A DNA stretch of 64,000 nucleotides, taken from Brevundimonas sp. UBA4553 (GTDB lineage: Bacteria; Pseudomonadota; Alphaproteobacteria; Caulobacterales; Caulobacteraceae). Location of the stretch: positions 62,001 to 126,000 of the forward strand of contig NZ_DGLD01000019.1 of assembly GCF_002387245.1 (NCBI RefSeq). Reading direction: 5' to 3'. Position numbers and translations under genes: made by a program. The notes beneath the pieces were generated by a model that ran no database searches, was not told where the DNA came from, and was given only the letters and a program-made list of their open reading frames with translations. Shown here in pieces: positions 51,183-60,214 of this stretch (the first letter of the stretch is position 1; each line of letters opens with the position of its first letter).

Positions 51183-53186
51183 ATGACTGCTCAATCCACC
51201 GAAACCGTCGCGACTGAAGCGACCGCGCCACAACACGGCGCGGAACTCATCGTGCCGCTTAATCGGCTCAAGGCCTCGCCGAAGAACGCGAGGAAGACGC
51301 CGCATGCGCCCGCGACCATCGAGGCCCTCGCGGCCTCCATCAAGGCCAAGGGGGTGTTGCAGCCGCCCGTGATCGAGATCGAGCGGACCGAGGAGGGCGA
51401 ACCTACGGGAAATTACCTAGTGACGATTGGCGAGGGGCGCCGTCAGGGGCTTCGGCTGCTGGCCAAGCGCAAGGCGATCAAGCGGACCCATCCGGTGCGC
51501 GTGATCGTGGACGCCGAGAACGACGCCCACGAGATCAGCCTCGACGAGAACATGACGCGCGAGGCCATGCATCCCGCCGATCAGTTCGAGGCCTTCCAGC
51601 GGCTGGCCGTCGAGAAGGGCTACGGCCCCGAGGAGATCGGGGCCCGGTTTGGGGTGTCCGTCCATGTCGTGCGTCAGCGTCTCCGGCTCGGGTCAGCGGC
51701 CCCGGAGTTGATGTCGGCCTACCGGGCCGGGACGCTGGCGCTGGACCAACTGACCGCCTTCTGCGTCAGCGAGGATCAGGACCGGCAGCGGCAGGTGCTG
51801 GAGCAGGTCGGCCCCCACACCCCGGCCTACGCCATCCGGCGCGCCATGACCGAGGCCAAGGTGAGCGTCGGCGATCGGCGCGTCCGCTTCGTCGGCGTCG
51901 AAACCTACGAGGCCGAAGGCGGCGGCATCGTCCGGGATTTGTTCACCGAGGACGGCGGCGGCTGGCTGGAAGACGTGGTCCTGCTGGATCGACTGGTCGG
52001 GGAAAAGCTGGCCGGGCTGGCCGATGAGGCGCGCGAGCGGGAGGGCTGGAAATGGGCGGAGCCCGCCCTGGACTATCCGGACGTCTCGGCCTTCGGACGG
52101 GTCTATCCGGTGGCTGTCGAACGGTCGGAGGCGGACGCCGCCGAAATCACGGCCCTGTCGGAGGAGTATGACCGGATCGTCTCCGAAGCGGGCGCGGAGG
52201 GGCTGTCGCCCGAAGCGGACGCGCGGCTGGAGGAGATCGACAAGGCCTTGCAGGCCTTCGGCCCTGACTTCGACTACGCCGCCGAAGCCAAGACGCGAGC
52301 TGGCGTCATGGTGATGCTCGGCCACGACGGATTGGCCCGCTTCGAGCGCGGACTCGTCCGCGCCGAGGACGCGGTGACGCCGACCCCGGAGGAGGCGGAC
52401 ATCGAGGGCAACGGTGGCGACGCAGACGCCGAGCAGGGCGGGAGCGCACCGGAGCCGGAAGAGGTCGGGAGCGCCCTGTCCGACCGGTTGGTCATCGACC
52501 TTACGGCCCACAAGACCATGGGCCTGCGCGACGCGGTGCAGGCCGATGTGGGCGTAGCGTTGGCGACCGTGGTTCATGCCTTGGCGCTGCAGGTCTTCTA
52601 TCCGGGATATGGCCTCTGGACGCCGCTTCAGCTTCGACTGTCCGTCAGCGGTCTGGAGCGGCTGGCGCCGGGCGTGGACGACGGTCCTGCCGGTCGGCGG
52701 GTTCGCGACCGGTGCGAGGCGTGGGGCGCGCGACTGCCCGAGCGCGCCGAGGACCTGTGGGGCGTGGTGTTCGGGTTGGCTCCATCGGACCAGTTGGACC
52801 TGATGGCCTGCTGCGCTGGGGTCGGCCTCTACGCCGTGCGGGACCCATACGACCGGCGACCCGGCGCCTTGGCGCAGGCCGAGGCGCTGGCGACGGTGGT
52901 CGGCCTCGACATGACCGGGACGTGGTCGGCGACGGCGGCCAGCTACTTCACGCGGGTGCCGAAGACGCGGGTGCTGGAGGCGGTGACGGAGGCCGTCAAC
53001 GTGGAGGAGGCGGGCCGCATCGCCGGGTTCAAGAAGGTTGACATGGCCGAGGCGGCGGAACGGCTGGTGGAGGGCAAGGGGTGGTTGCCCCCGGTCCTGC
53101 GGACGGTGTCCGATGCGGCGGAGCCGGAGGACGAAAGCGCGGACGAACCGCGCGATGACGACGCCTATGCGTTCGCGGCGGAATAG
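51183..53186 (+). CDS. Large ParB/RepB-like partition protein of the island
   Basis: A protein of 667 residues. The N-terminal ParB/Srx domain is LIVPLNRLKASPKNARK, GNYLVTIGEGRRQGLRLLA and EISLDENMTREAMHPADQFEAF, with the G-E-G-R-R box of CTP-binding ParB proteins. The helix-turn-helix is YGPEEIGARFGVSVHVVRQRL. A long C-terminal region (about 250-667), acidic in the middle, extends far beyond canonical ParB (about 300 residues); such long forms occur on plasmids and conjugative elements. No ParA is present. The ATG at 51183 follows AGGAGGCAG. Confidence 0.9.
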   Translation: MTAQSTETVATEATAPQHGAELIVPLNRLKASPKNARKTPHAPATIEALAASIKAKGVLQPPVIEIERTEEGEPTGNYLVTIGEGRRQGLRLLAKRKAIKRTHPVRVIVDAENDAHEISLDENMTREAMHPADQFEAFQRLAVEKGYGPEEIGARFGVSVHVVRQRLRLGSAAPELMSAYRAGTLALDQLTAFCVSEDQDRQRQVLEQVGPHTPAYAIRRAMTEAKVSVGDRRVRFVGVETYEAEGGGIVRDLFTEDGGGWLEDVVLLDRLVGEKLAGLADEAREREGWKWAEPALDYPDVSAFGRVYPVAVERSEADAAEITALSEEYDRIVSEAGAEGLSPEADARLEEIDKALQAFGPDFDYAAEAKTRAGVMVMLGHDGLARFERGLVRAEDAVTPTPEEADIEGNGGDADAEQGGSAPEPEEVGSALSDRLVIDLTAHKTMGLRDAVQADVGVALATVVHALALQVFYPGYGLWTPLQLRLSVSGLERLAPGVDDGPAGRRVRDRCEAWGARLPERAEDLWGVVFGLAPSDQLDLMACCAGVGLYAVRDPYDRRPGALAQAEALATVVGLDMTGTWSATAASYFTRVPKTRVLEAVTEAVNVEEAGRIAGFKKVDMAEAAERLVEGKGWLPPVLRTVSDAAEPEDESADEPRDDDAYAFAAE

Positions 53187-53210
53187 CCGTTGTTCAGAGA
53201 CTGAAAACTT

Positions 53211-53242
53211 GCCGCGCGCCCTTTGGGGGCGCGCGGCTTTTT
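53211..53242 (+). terminator. Terminator after the ParB-like gene
   Basis: The stem GCCGCGCGCC / GGCGCGCGGC with a short loop is followed by five T. It ends the transcript of the ParB-like gene. Confidence 0.88.
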
Positions 53243-53369
53243 CGTGGGCGCCGCCGTGCGGCGGTGAAGACCACCGTTGGCACGGGACAACGCTCGCTCG
53301 GGAGGCGGACAGGTTGAAGACGGCGTATTCAGCCTTGCCGTGTGCGCCCGTATCGCGGAGACTCCCGCC

Positions 53370-53993
53370 ATGAAGAAAAGCCTCGATCATCTGCCGCTGC
53401 GCAAACAGGCCGAACTCCGTCAGGTGGTCGAGACCGTGCGCGCAGCGTTCGAGGAGGCCATCTCGACCCGCCGCGCCGCGCGGCTCAAGGACGGCAAGAT
53501 TCTCAAGGTCATCCTCTACGGCAGCTATGCGCGCGGCGACTGGGTTCATGACCCTGTCGGACGCTACTTCTCGGATTTCGACCTGCTGATCGTGGTCGAT
53601 CATGAAGACCTGACCGACGGCGAATTCTGGCACGAGGCCGAAAACCGGACCATGCCTATCGGGCCTGACATCCGCACTCCAGTCAGCCTAATCGTCCATT
53701 CGCTCGACGACGTAAACGAGCAACTGGATCGCGGGCGCTACTTCTTCGCCGACATCATACGCGAGGGCGTGCTGCTCTACGACACGCCGGGCGCCAAGCT
53801 GCACAAGCCGGCGGACCTCAAGGCGCGGGTCGCGCTGGAGGAGGCTGAGCGGCACTATGCGAAGTGGATGTCTAGTTCAGCTGAGTTTCAGGCAGGAGCC
53901 GGTTTCTACATAGAGCGAGGCAGTTCGAACTTGGCAGCGTTCTCGCTGCATCAAGCGTCAGAACATCGCAGCCTTGACCCGACAGCAGTTTGA
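53370..53993 (+). pseudogene. MNT-HEPN two-domain protein, 3'-truncated
   Basis: A frame of 207 residues. The minimal nucleotidyltransferase domain (about 40-130) has the GS motif ILYGSYARGDW and the metal-binding Asp pair in YFSDFDLLIVVD. A HEPN domain begins at LEEAERHYAKWMSSSAEFQAGAGF and reaches AAFSLHQASEH, at which point similarity should continue for about 60 more residues including the HEPN Rx4-6H motif. Instead it ends in RSLDPTAV and a stop, because the gene is joined to the lasso cyclase remnant. Full MNT-HEPN proteins belong to toxin-antitoxin-type systems. The truncated HEPN is probably inactive. Confidence 0.8.
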
Positions 53994-54828
53994 CCCGCTC
54001 GGTCAAAGCGTTCGCCCAGCGCTCCACGGCATCGACATGGTCTATGACGCCGAGATGGCCGGCCGGGCGCGCAAGGTCCGCGCCACGGGGCTGCTCACGG
54101 GGCAAGGCGGTGACGCCGTCTTCTTCCAGTCACCCGACCCCCTGGTCGTGGCGGACAGGTTCCGGCGCGAGGGCCTGAGAGGTTTGAACCCGGGTTATGT
54201 GGCGTCCGTGGCGCGGTGGACCCGGCACTCCGTCTGGACCATCGCCAGACATAGTCTTTTTCCGAAGCCGCGCCCGCCCGCCACGACGCGACGCCATCGG
54301 TGGGTCGAAGGGGCGGAGGCGCTGCCGCCCGCCAAGGCGCGCCAGGTTCTGCAACTCGCCAACTGCCAAACCTTCTGGAGCGACTGCCTGCGCGCCCGCT
54401 CGGCGACCCTCCTGCATCCGCTGCTGACGCAGCCGGTCATGGAGCATTGCCTCGCCATCCCCACGGACTGTCTCACACGCGGCGCACGGGATCGCGGCCT
54501 GGCCAGGATCGCGTTTGAAGACCGGTTGCCGCCGTCGATCACTGAGCGGCGCGACAAGGGAGATCTTAGCCGCTTCTATGCTTCGGTCGTGCGCCAGAGC
54601 GTGGATGTTGTGACCGACCTGCTCGTCGAGGGACGGTTGGCGGAAAAGGGTTTGATCAGTACCGACGACTTCGACAAAGCCCTCTCCGATGCGCACCTAA
54701 TCTGGGATCCCGCGACCAACCGTTTTCTCATCCTCGGTGCGATCGAGGTTTGGGCGCGAAGCTGGGAGGGGCGTCTCGATCGGGTGAGACGGGCCAAGGT
54801 AGCGGTTGAACCAGTCGAGAATGCGTAG
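53974..54828 (+). pseudogene. Lasso peptide cyclase (asparagine synthetase-like), N-terminal half missing
   Basis: About 284 residues of the C-terminal, AS-B-like domain of a lasso cyclase (C protein). LLTGQGGDAVFFQSPDPL is the conserved GQGGD motif, followed by LHPLLTQPVMEHCLAIP and ERRDKGDLSRFYAS, typical of this subfamily. The N-terminal glutaminase-like domain and the pyrophosphate-binding SGGxDS loop, about half of the usual 580-600 residues, are absent. The frame is open upstream to about 53920, but reads as unrelated sequence before NIAALTRQQFDP. The first usable start is a TTG at 53974. Without the ATP loop it cannot activate a precursor. Its end overlaps the isopeptidase gene on the opposite strand. 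Confidence 0.82.
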
Positions 54829-57189
54829 GTGCAGGTCTCTGATGTTCGCAGGACTGGCGAATTCGTGGCTCTGCCCGAAGTAGGTGACCAGCTCCGCCTC
54901 GCGATTGAGACGGTAGAGGGCGCCGAAGATCGAATCGAAGCGCGATCCGTCGAAGTCGCTTTGGATAAGCAGGATGGGCGTGCGGATCCGATCCACTGCA
55001 TAAAGCGGGCTGCGCTCGACGTAGCGGTTCGGATTGGTCCCCAAGGGCACGCCAAGGCCACCCTGTCCGCCCTCGAGCCACCCGCTCTGAATGGCCACGC
55101 CCGCTTCCCCGCTCAACTGTGAATACAGGCGTGGCTCATAGGCTTCGCTGAGGTCGCCATAGCCGTTTGAGGCGATGATCGCCTTGAAGTCATCCGTCTG
55201 CGTCGCGGCGCGAAGGACGCCGTATCCGCCGAAGCTGTGACCGACCAAGGCCGCGCGCGTGGCGTCGCAGCGGTCTGCCGCGCAGCCCATCTGGACGATC
55301 GAGACGAGCTCAGGTCCTAGGTGATCGAGGTCCGAGGTGGGTGAGGCCTGCTGCGGCAAGCTGGGCATGAGCACGGCGTAGCCAGCCGCTGAAAGGATGG
55401 CCGGATTGATGTGCAGCTTGAGGGTGCCCGGCAGGAGTCGTCCGGGCGGCGTTGGGAAGGTCTGGCCGGGATAGGCGATCACGACCACCGGCGGAGGACT
55501 GGACGTCGGGACGGCGGGTAACAGTAACCAGCTGCGCAGCGGCTGCCCCTCCGAACCCGTGTGTTCGATCGGCACGACAGCGCCCCAGCTGCGGCGATCG
55601 AGGTCGTCATTGACGGAGGCCAGCTCGACCGCTCCGGTGTCGGTTCGCAGGCGGACCTGCGTCGCACCGCCCGGCGAACGGCGGCGGGTGACGACGAAGG
55701 TGTCGTCCGGGCTTGCCGCGACGACGGTCTCGTCGTCGGCAAGGGCGCCGAAGCAGTGCGCCGGACCGCTGGATCGTCGCAAACAGTCCTGCGCGTTTAG
55801 CAGGACAGATTGGCCGAGCCGCTCGGGCGCTGGATTTTGCGTGGCCCGCGCGCCGAGATCGCTCGCCGTCCCGGCATCGACGAGCCGTCCCTGGAGGTCG
55901 GCGGGAGAGGGCTCTCCTCTGAGAGGCGTCAGGCCTGTCTGTCGCGCGAGGAAGGTTGCGCCGTCGAAGCGGACCAGGGCTTCGCCGTCCTCGACCTGGG
56001 CAAAGATCCGGCGTCGTCCGCTACGATCGTTTGTCAGCCAGGCTTTCGAGCCGTCGGCCAGACGAACCTGAACGACAGGGCGATCGTCGTCCCAACTGGC
56101 CCGGGCGATGGGGATCGTCTGGCTATCGCCGTCGATCCACGGTGTGGCCGTGTCCAGGTCGATCGCCTGCGCGGAGCCGCTGTGATCAAGCAGCCAGAAC
56201 CGCCCGGCCTCGAAACGGCCCCCGGGCTGTCTCGCGAACGCGATCAGCCGGTCCGAGCGCGGCGACCATGTCATCAGGTGCGATGTAAAATCCTGATCGG
56301 GCAAAGGCTCGACAGACGATCCCGTTTCAAGGTCGGCCAGGAGGATGCGCCGAACCCGTTTCGGCGTTCCGGTGAAGAGCACCGTGTCCAGGCCGTACTG
56401 GATGTCTGCGCCGTCAAGCAGAGCCGCTGCCGTCTGCCCGTCCGGCGACAGCGAGACGTCGATGATGGCGCCTTCGACGAGGAGGGTCTCGCGCCCCGTT
56501 GTGAGATCGACTCGAAGGAGTTGAAGCGGCGTGCCTTTGTCCCGGGTGTCGCGCGCCGCCCCACTCGAGATGGAAATCGACGATGGCGAATGTCCGGCCT
56601 CGGCCCGCCGCCAGAGTTCGGTCTGCTTCACGACCGACTGGGCGTAGACCCCGATGATGTAGGGCAACACACCATTTCGCCGGGCGACGACCAGGAGCTC
56701 GCTTTCCGAGCGCCAGACGACGGTTTCACCAAAGCGCGCCGGCTCCGGTGACAGGTCGAGCCACCGCATCGCGCCGGTGGCCAGCGTCATCACCCCCAGG
56801 CTCCAGCCGGTCTCGGAGAGCCGATAGACCACCATCTGCGCGCCGCTTGGCGAGAATGGCCCCGACACGAAGCCCTTCGAATGGCCCGGATCCTCAAGGC
56901 TTTGACGAAGGACGCCGTCTGTCGCGGAGAAGACCTGCAGCCGGCTCAAAAGCGTCTCGGTGTAGAAGTCGTATTTGTAGGTGCTCGCGCTGTTCCAGGG
57001 TGCCTGTCGCTCCAGGACGATCCAGCGGCTGTCCGGCGATATGCGGACATTGCCGATGCCTTCTTGCCCGACCAGGTCGTCGATCGTGAAGGGGGGAAGG
57101 CCGCCGGGCTGGGCGGGCGTCTGACACAAGGTCGGGCTCGCGGCGACCAGAAGGGTCGCCGCGGCCACAAGGCCGAGGAACGGTTTCAT
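54697..57189 (-). CDS. Lasso peptide isopeptidase (AtxE-type S9 hydrolase)
   Basis: A protein of 830 residues with a signal peptide ending near residue 23. A seven-bladed beta-propeller-like region (about 60-560) precedes an alpha/beta hydrolase. The triad is Ser in ALVGHSFGGYG (about residue 652), Asp in IQSDFDGSRF (about 747) and His in GQSHEFASP (about 775). It matches periplasmic isopeptidases that cut the macrolactam bond of lasso peptides such as astexins. ATG at 57189 shares a base with the TonB receptor stop (TGATG), so the two are coupled. A GTG at 57192 is also possible. General prolyl-oligopeptidase activity is the alternative; the cyclase remnant makes the specific call likely. 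Confidence 0.85.
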   Translation of the reverse strand: MKPFLGLVAAATLLVAASPTLCQTPAQPGGLPPFTIDDLVGQEGIGNVRISPDSRWIVLERQAPWNSASTYKYDFYTETLLSRLQVFSATDGVLRQSLEDPGHSKGFVSGPFSPSGAQMVVYRLSETGWSLGVMTLATGAMRWLDLSPEPARFGETVVWRSESELLVVARRNGVLPYIIGVYAQSVVKQTELWRRAEAGHSPSSISISSGAARDTRDKGTPLQLLRVDLTTGRETLLVEGAIIDVSLSPDGQTAAALLDGADIQYGLDTVLFTGTPKRVRRILLADLETGSSVEPLPDQDFTSHLMTWSPRSDRLIAFARQPGGRFEAGRFWLLDHSGSAQAIDLDTATPWIDGDSQTIPIARASWDDDRPVVQVRLADGSKAWLTNDRSGRRRIFAQVEDGEALVRFDGATFLARQTGLTPLRGEPSPADLQGRLVDAGTASDLGARATQNPAPERLGQSVLLNAQDCLRRSSGPAHCFGALADDETVVAASPDDTFVVTRRRSPGGATQVRLRTDTGAVELASVNDDLDRRSWGAVVPIEHTGSEGQPLRSWLLLPAVPTSSPPPVVVIAYPGQTFPTPPGRLLPGTLKLHINPAILSAAGYAVLMPSLPQQASPTSDLDHLGPELVSIVQMGCAADRCDATRAALVGHSFGGYGVLRAATQTDDFKAIIASNGYGDLSEAYEPRLYSQLSGEAGVAIQSGWLEGGQGGLGVPLGTNPNRYVERSPLYAVDRIRTPILLIQSDFDGSRFDSIFGALYRLNREAELVTYFGQSHEFASPANIRDLHLRILDWFNRYLGPSHPIETPLPASRPNLDRTEDEKTVGRGIPD

Positions 57190-60143
57190 CACCAGGCCCG
57201 CGTCAACTGGATGGAGATGAATCGGCCAAGAACATTGGTGTTTGCGGCGTCGTAGGCGACGCCCTCGGGGGCGTCGTAGAAGGGCGGATCGGTGTTGAGA
57301 AGGTTCTGCACGTTCACCGTCAGCGTCGTCCCTTCGAGCGGTCCGCGCATCGGCGCGTAGCGAATCTGGACGTCAGCTGTCGTCCATGAGCCGATGGGGC
57401 GACCCGTAACGTCAGGGTAGCCCCCGACGTAGTTGACCGCCGCCGAGGCGCCCCAGTCGCGACGGGTCCAGCTTGCCGACGCCCGCGCCCGCAGATCGAC
57501 GGGCAGGTTGGGACCATTGATGCCGGACTGAACGGGCGCGGTCGGGGTCGCGCGGGTATCGAACCGGTCGAGATAGGTCAGGTTGGCGTCGAGCTCGAAC
57601 GCATGGTCGCCGACGTCGAAGGCGTAGCCGAGATTGGCGTCGATCCCTTCGAGCAGCACGCTGGACGTGTTCACAAACCGGGCATCGACGATGGCGCCGT
57701 AGGCCTCGGCGGGGAACAGATCGGCAAGCGCTGTCGTCGGCAGGTCCAGCAACGCCTGCATGTCGGCGCGGTCCTGCGCGTTGTTGATCGGATCGATGAT
57801 GCGAACGAAGGCCGACAGGGCGGGGTTGGTGAGGGCGGTGGTGAGGGCCGTGAAGGCGGGCTGACCGATCTGGTTGTCGAAATCGATCCGGAACAGATTG
57901 AGGCCCACGCGAAGGCCGGGAAGAACCACTGGCCGATAGTCTCCGCCAAGCGTCCAGCTCTTGGCCTGCTCGGGCTCAAGGTCGGGATTGCCGCCGTAGA
58001 GAATTTCGGCAAGCACCTGCTGCGATCCGCGCGGGAGGAACGTCGGGCTCTGGTCCGCCGTCTCGTTCAGTTCGCGCAGCGCCGGCGCCCGAAAGGACTC
58101 GCCGTAGTTGGCGCGCAGTATCAGTTCGGAATAGGGCTGCCACAGAACCCCGACCTTGGGGCTGGTCGTTTGACCGGCGTCGGAATAATTCTCGAACCGA
58201 CCGGCGATCGATAGCTCAAGCCTCTCGAATCCAGCGCGGCGGTTTGCGGCACTGAAGAGGGGGATGCGGACTTCCGCGAAGGCGGACGCCACCTCGCGGT
58301 CGAAGGCGACGGGGACGCCGACCGACGGCGCTACGCCTGATGTGAAGCTTGTGTCCTGACGTTCGAAGGTCTCGCGGCGGAAGGCGACGCCCGCGGCCAG
58401 TTTGGCGTCCCCGGCGGGAAGGGTGAACAGGGACCCGTCCGCCAGGGCATTGACGGACGAAACCGTCGTCTCCCCGACCCCGCGCGCCCAGCCGGAGCCA
58501 ATGAACGCCAAGGCTGCCGGCGAGCTGTTCGAGCCGTCGGCGAAGGGATTGAAGTATCCATCGCGCGGTGCGCTGTAGGCGGTCGCCGGATTATCGGCGA
58601 TCGCGCCGAGCGCCTCGCGCAGGAAGGTAGAGTTCAGCTGATTGCTGCTTGAGTTTTCACCGTGTTCGCGCGCGTAGGCGGCGTAAGTGTCCAGCCGCCA
58701 GCTTCCTGCCAGATCGATCTTGGCCCCGATCGAACCGCCCAGGCTTTCGGCGCGGCCTTCGATCCTCGGATTGCCGAGATCGCGGCCGAAATTATAGGCG
58801 ATGATGTGTGATGTCGCGCCTGTCGGAGACACAAAATAGGGGTTAGCTGCGGTCACGGTGAAGGTCGTTGGAAACCCTTGAGACACCGCCTCAAACTCGC
58901 GCAGGCCATAGCGAACATCGGCGTTGACCGAGACGCGGTCGCCGAGGTCCTGATTGAGGACCAGATAGGCGCTGTGTCGGTTTTGCTCCGGCAGGACGTT
59001 CAGGCCCTCGCGGTGATTGTAGAGATTGCCCTGACCGACGATGAAGTCACTCGGGCTCAGGCCTTCGCCATTCTGCCCACTGGGGATGGCGTAGGTGGGG
59101 ACATAGCCGCCGGCTGCGGCGTCGAAGACGACGATGTTGCCGGGGTTGCTGAAGATGCGACGCCGGTCGGATCCTCCGAACCGCCGCAAGTCCGCGTCGT
59201 TCGCCCGGTCCCGCTCGGATGCCGCCAGGCGGCTGCGGTCATTGTATTCATAGGTGCCCAGGACCGAGCCTGACGACCACCGGCTCCCTACGGTGTGGGC
59301 AATCTGGAGCTCATCGCTCGCCCCATCCGAGGTGACGCCGTACCGGACCCGCGTCTCGGCGCCGTCATAGTCCTCACGCAGGATGATGTTGACCACGCCG
59401 CCCACGGCATCCGCTCCGTACAGCGCTGACGCACCATCGAGCAGCACGTCGATGCGGGCCACGGCGCTGGTCGGTATTGTGGAGACATCGGCGAAGTCGC
59501 CCTTGTTTCCTGTGCCCGCCATTCGTCGGCCGTTGACCAGAACGAGAGTCGCATCGCTGCCCAAGCCGCGCAGATTGACGCCCGAGGCGTAAAAGCTGTT
59601 CGTACCCGTCCGGTCGCCGCCGTTGCTCATTGCGGCATCGTTACCGGTGCCGCCAAAATTCTGGGGCAGGGCGGCAAGCGCTTGGGCAACTGTTCCATGC
59701 CCCTGTCGGTCGATATCGCCCCGGGTCACGGTGATGACTGGCGACGGGCCGTCAGCGACGCCGCGGATCAAACTGCCAGTGACGATCACCTCGTCGATCT
59801 CAATCGCCTCATCTGCTGCCTCCGCCCGGACGGAAGGATCAAAGACGACCAGAGTGTTCGGGCTCGTGCGCCGCGCCCTCAGGCCCGTGCCCTGCAGTAG
59901 CGCGGTCAGCGCCTGATCGGTCCGCAGCGCGCCGCTGACGCCCGGAGACTGACGGCCGGCTACGAGGTCGGTGGAATAGAGGATTTGCTCGCCGCTCTGC
60001 GCCGCGAACAGCGGAAGAGTGGTTTCTAGCGGGCCGGCCGGGACGCGGAACTGGACGGCAGGGGATTGCGCCTGGGCGACGACAGGCATTGCCGCCGCGA
60101 CAGCGAGTGCTCCGAAAGCAGACGAACAGAGACCGATACGCAT
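57189..60143 (-). CDS. TonB-dependent receptor with STN signalling domain
   Basis: A protein of 984 residues. After the signal peptide (cleavage after AQA near residue 26) comes an STN domain (VQFRVPAGPLETTLPLFAAQSGEQI to about 105). The TonB box region IEIDEVIVTGSLI follows, then the plug (VNLRGLGSDATLVLVNGRRM; ASALYGADAVGGVVNIIL) and the beta-barrel ending RFISIQLTRAW with a terminal aromatic residue. The STN domain passes ligand binding to a FecR anti-sigma factor. Its place between fecR and the isopeptidase gene marks a lasso peptide importer. Confidence 0.93.
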   Translation of the reverse strand: MRIGLCSSAFGALAVAAAMPVVAQAQSPAVQFRVPAGPLETTLPLFAAQSGEQILYSTDLVAGRQSPGVSGALRTDQALTALLQGTGLRARRTSPNTLVVFDPSVRAEAADEAIEIDEVIVTGSLIRGVADGPSPVITVTRGDIDRQGHGTVAQALAALPQNFGGTGNDAAMSNGGDRTGTNSFYASGVNLRGLGSDATLVLVNGRRMAGTGNKGDFADVSTIPTSAVARIDVLLDGASALYGADAVGGVVNIILREDYDGAETRVRYGVTSDGASDELQIAHTVGSRWSSGSVLGTYEYNDRSRLAASERDRANDADLRRFGGSDRRRIFSNPGNIVVFDAAAGGYVPTYAIPSGQNGEGLSPSDFIVGQGNLYNHREGLNVLPEQNRHSAYLVLNQDLGDRVSVNADVRYGLREFEAVSQGFPTTFTVTAANPYFVSPTGATSHIIAYNFGRDLGNPRIEGRAESLGGSIGAKIDLAGSWRLDTYAAYAREHGENSSSNQLNSTFLREALGAIADNPATAYSAPRDGYFNPFADGSNSSPAALAFIGSGWARGVGETTVSSVNALADGSLFTLPAGDAKLAAGVAFRRETFERQDTSFTSGVAPSVGVPVAFDREVASAFAEVRIPLFSAANRRAGFERLELSIAGRFENYSDAGQTTSPKVGVLWQPYSELILRANYGESFRAPALRELNETADQSPTFLPRGSQQVLAEILYGGNPDLEPEQAKSWTLGGDYRPVVLPGLRVGLNLFRIDFDNQIGQPAFTALTTALTNPALSAFVRIIDPINNAQDRADMQALLDLPTTALADLFPAEAYGAIVDARFVNTSSVLLEGIDANLGYAFDVGDHAFELDANLTYLDRFDTRATPTAPVQSGINGPNLPVDLRARASASWTRRDWGASAAVNYVGGYPDVTGRPIGSWTTADVQIRYAPMRGPLEGTTLTVNVQNLLNTDPPFYDAPEGVAYDAANTNVLGRFISIQLTRAW

Positions 60144-60214
60144 AATAATCCCCCGAAATGGATATCCGCACAGACGCGGTTCGGGGAAGAGACGAAGGGG
60201 CGCGGCAAAACCCC

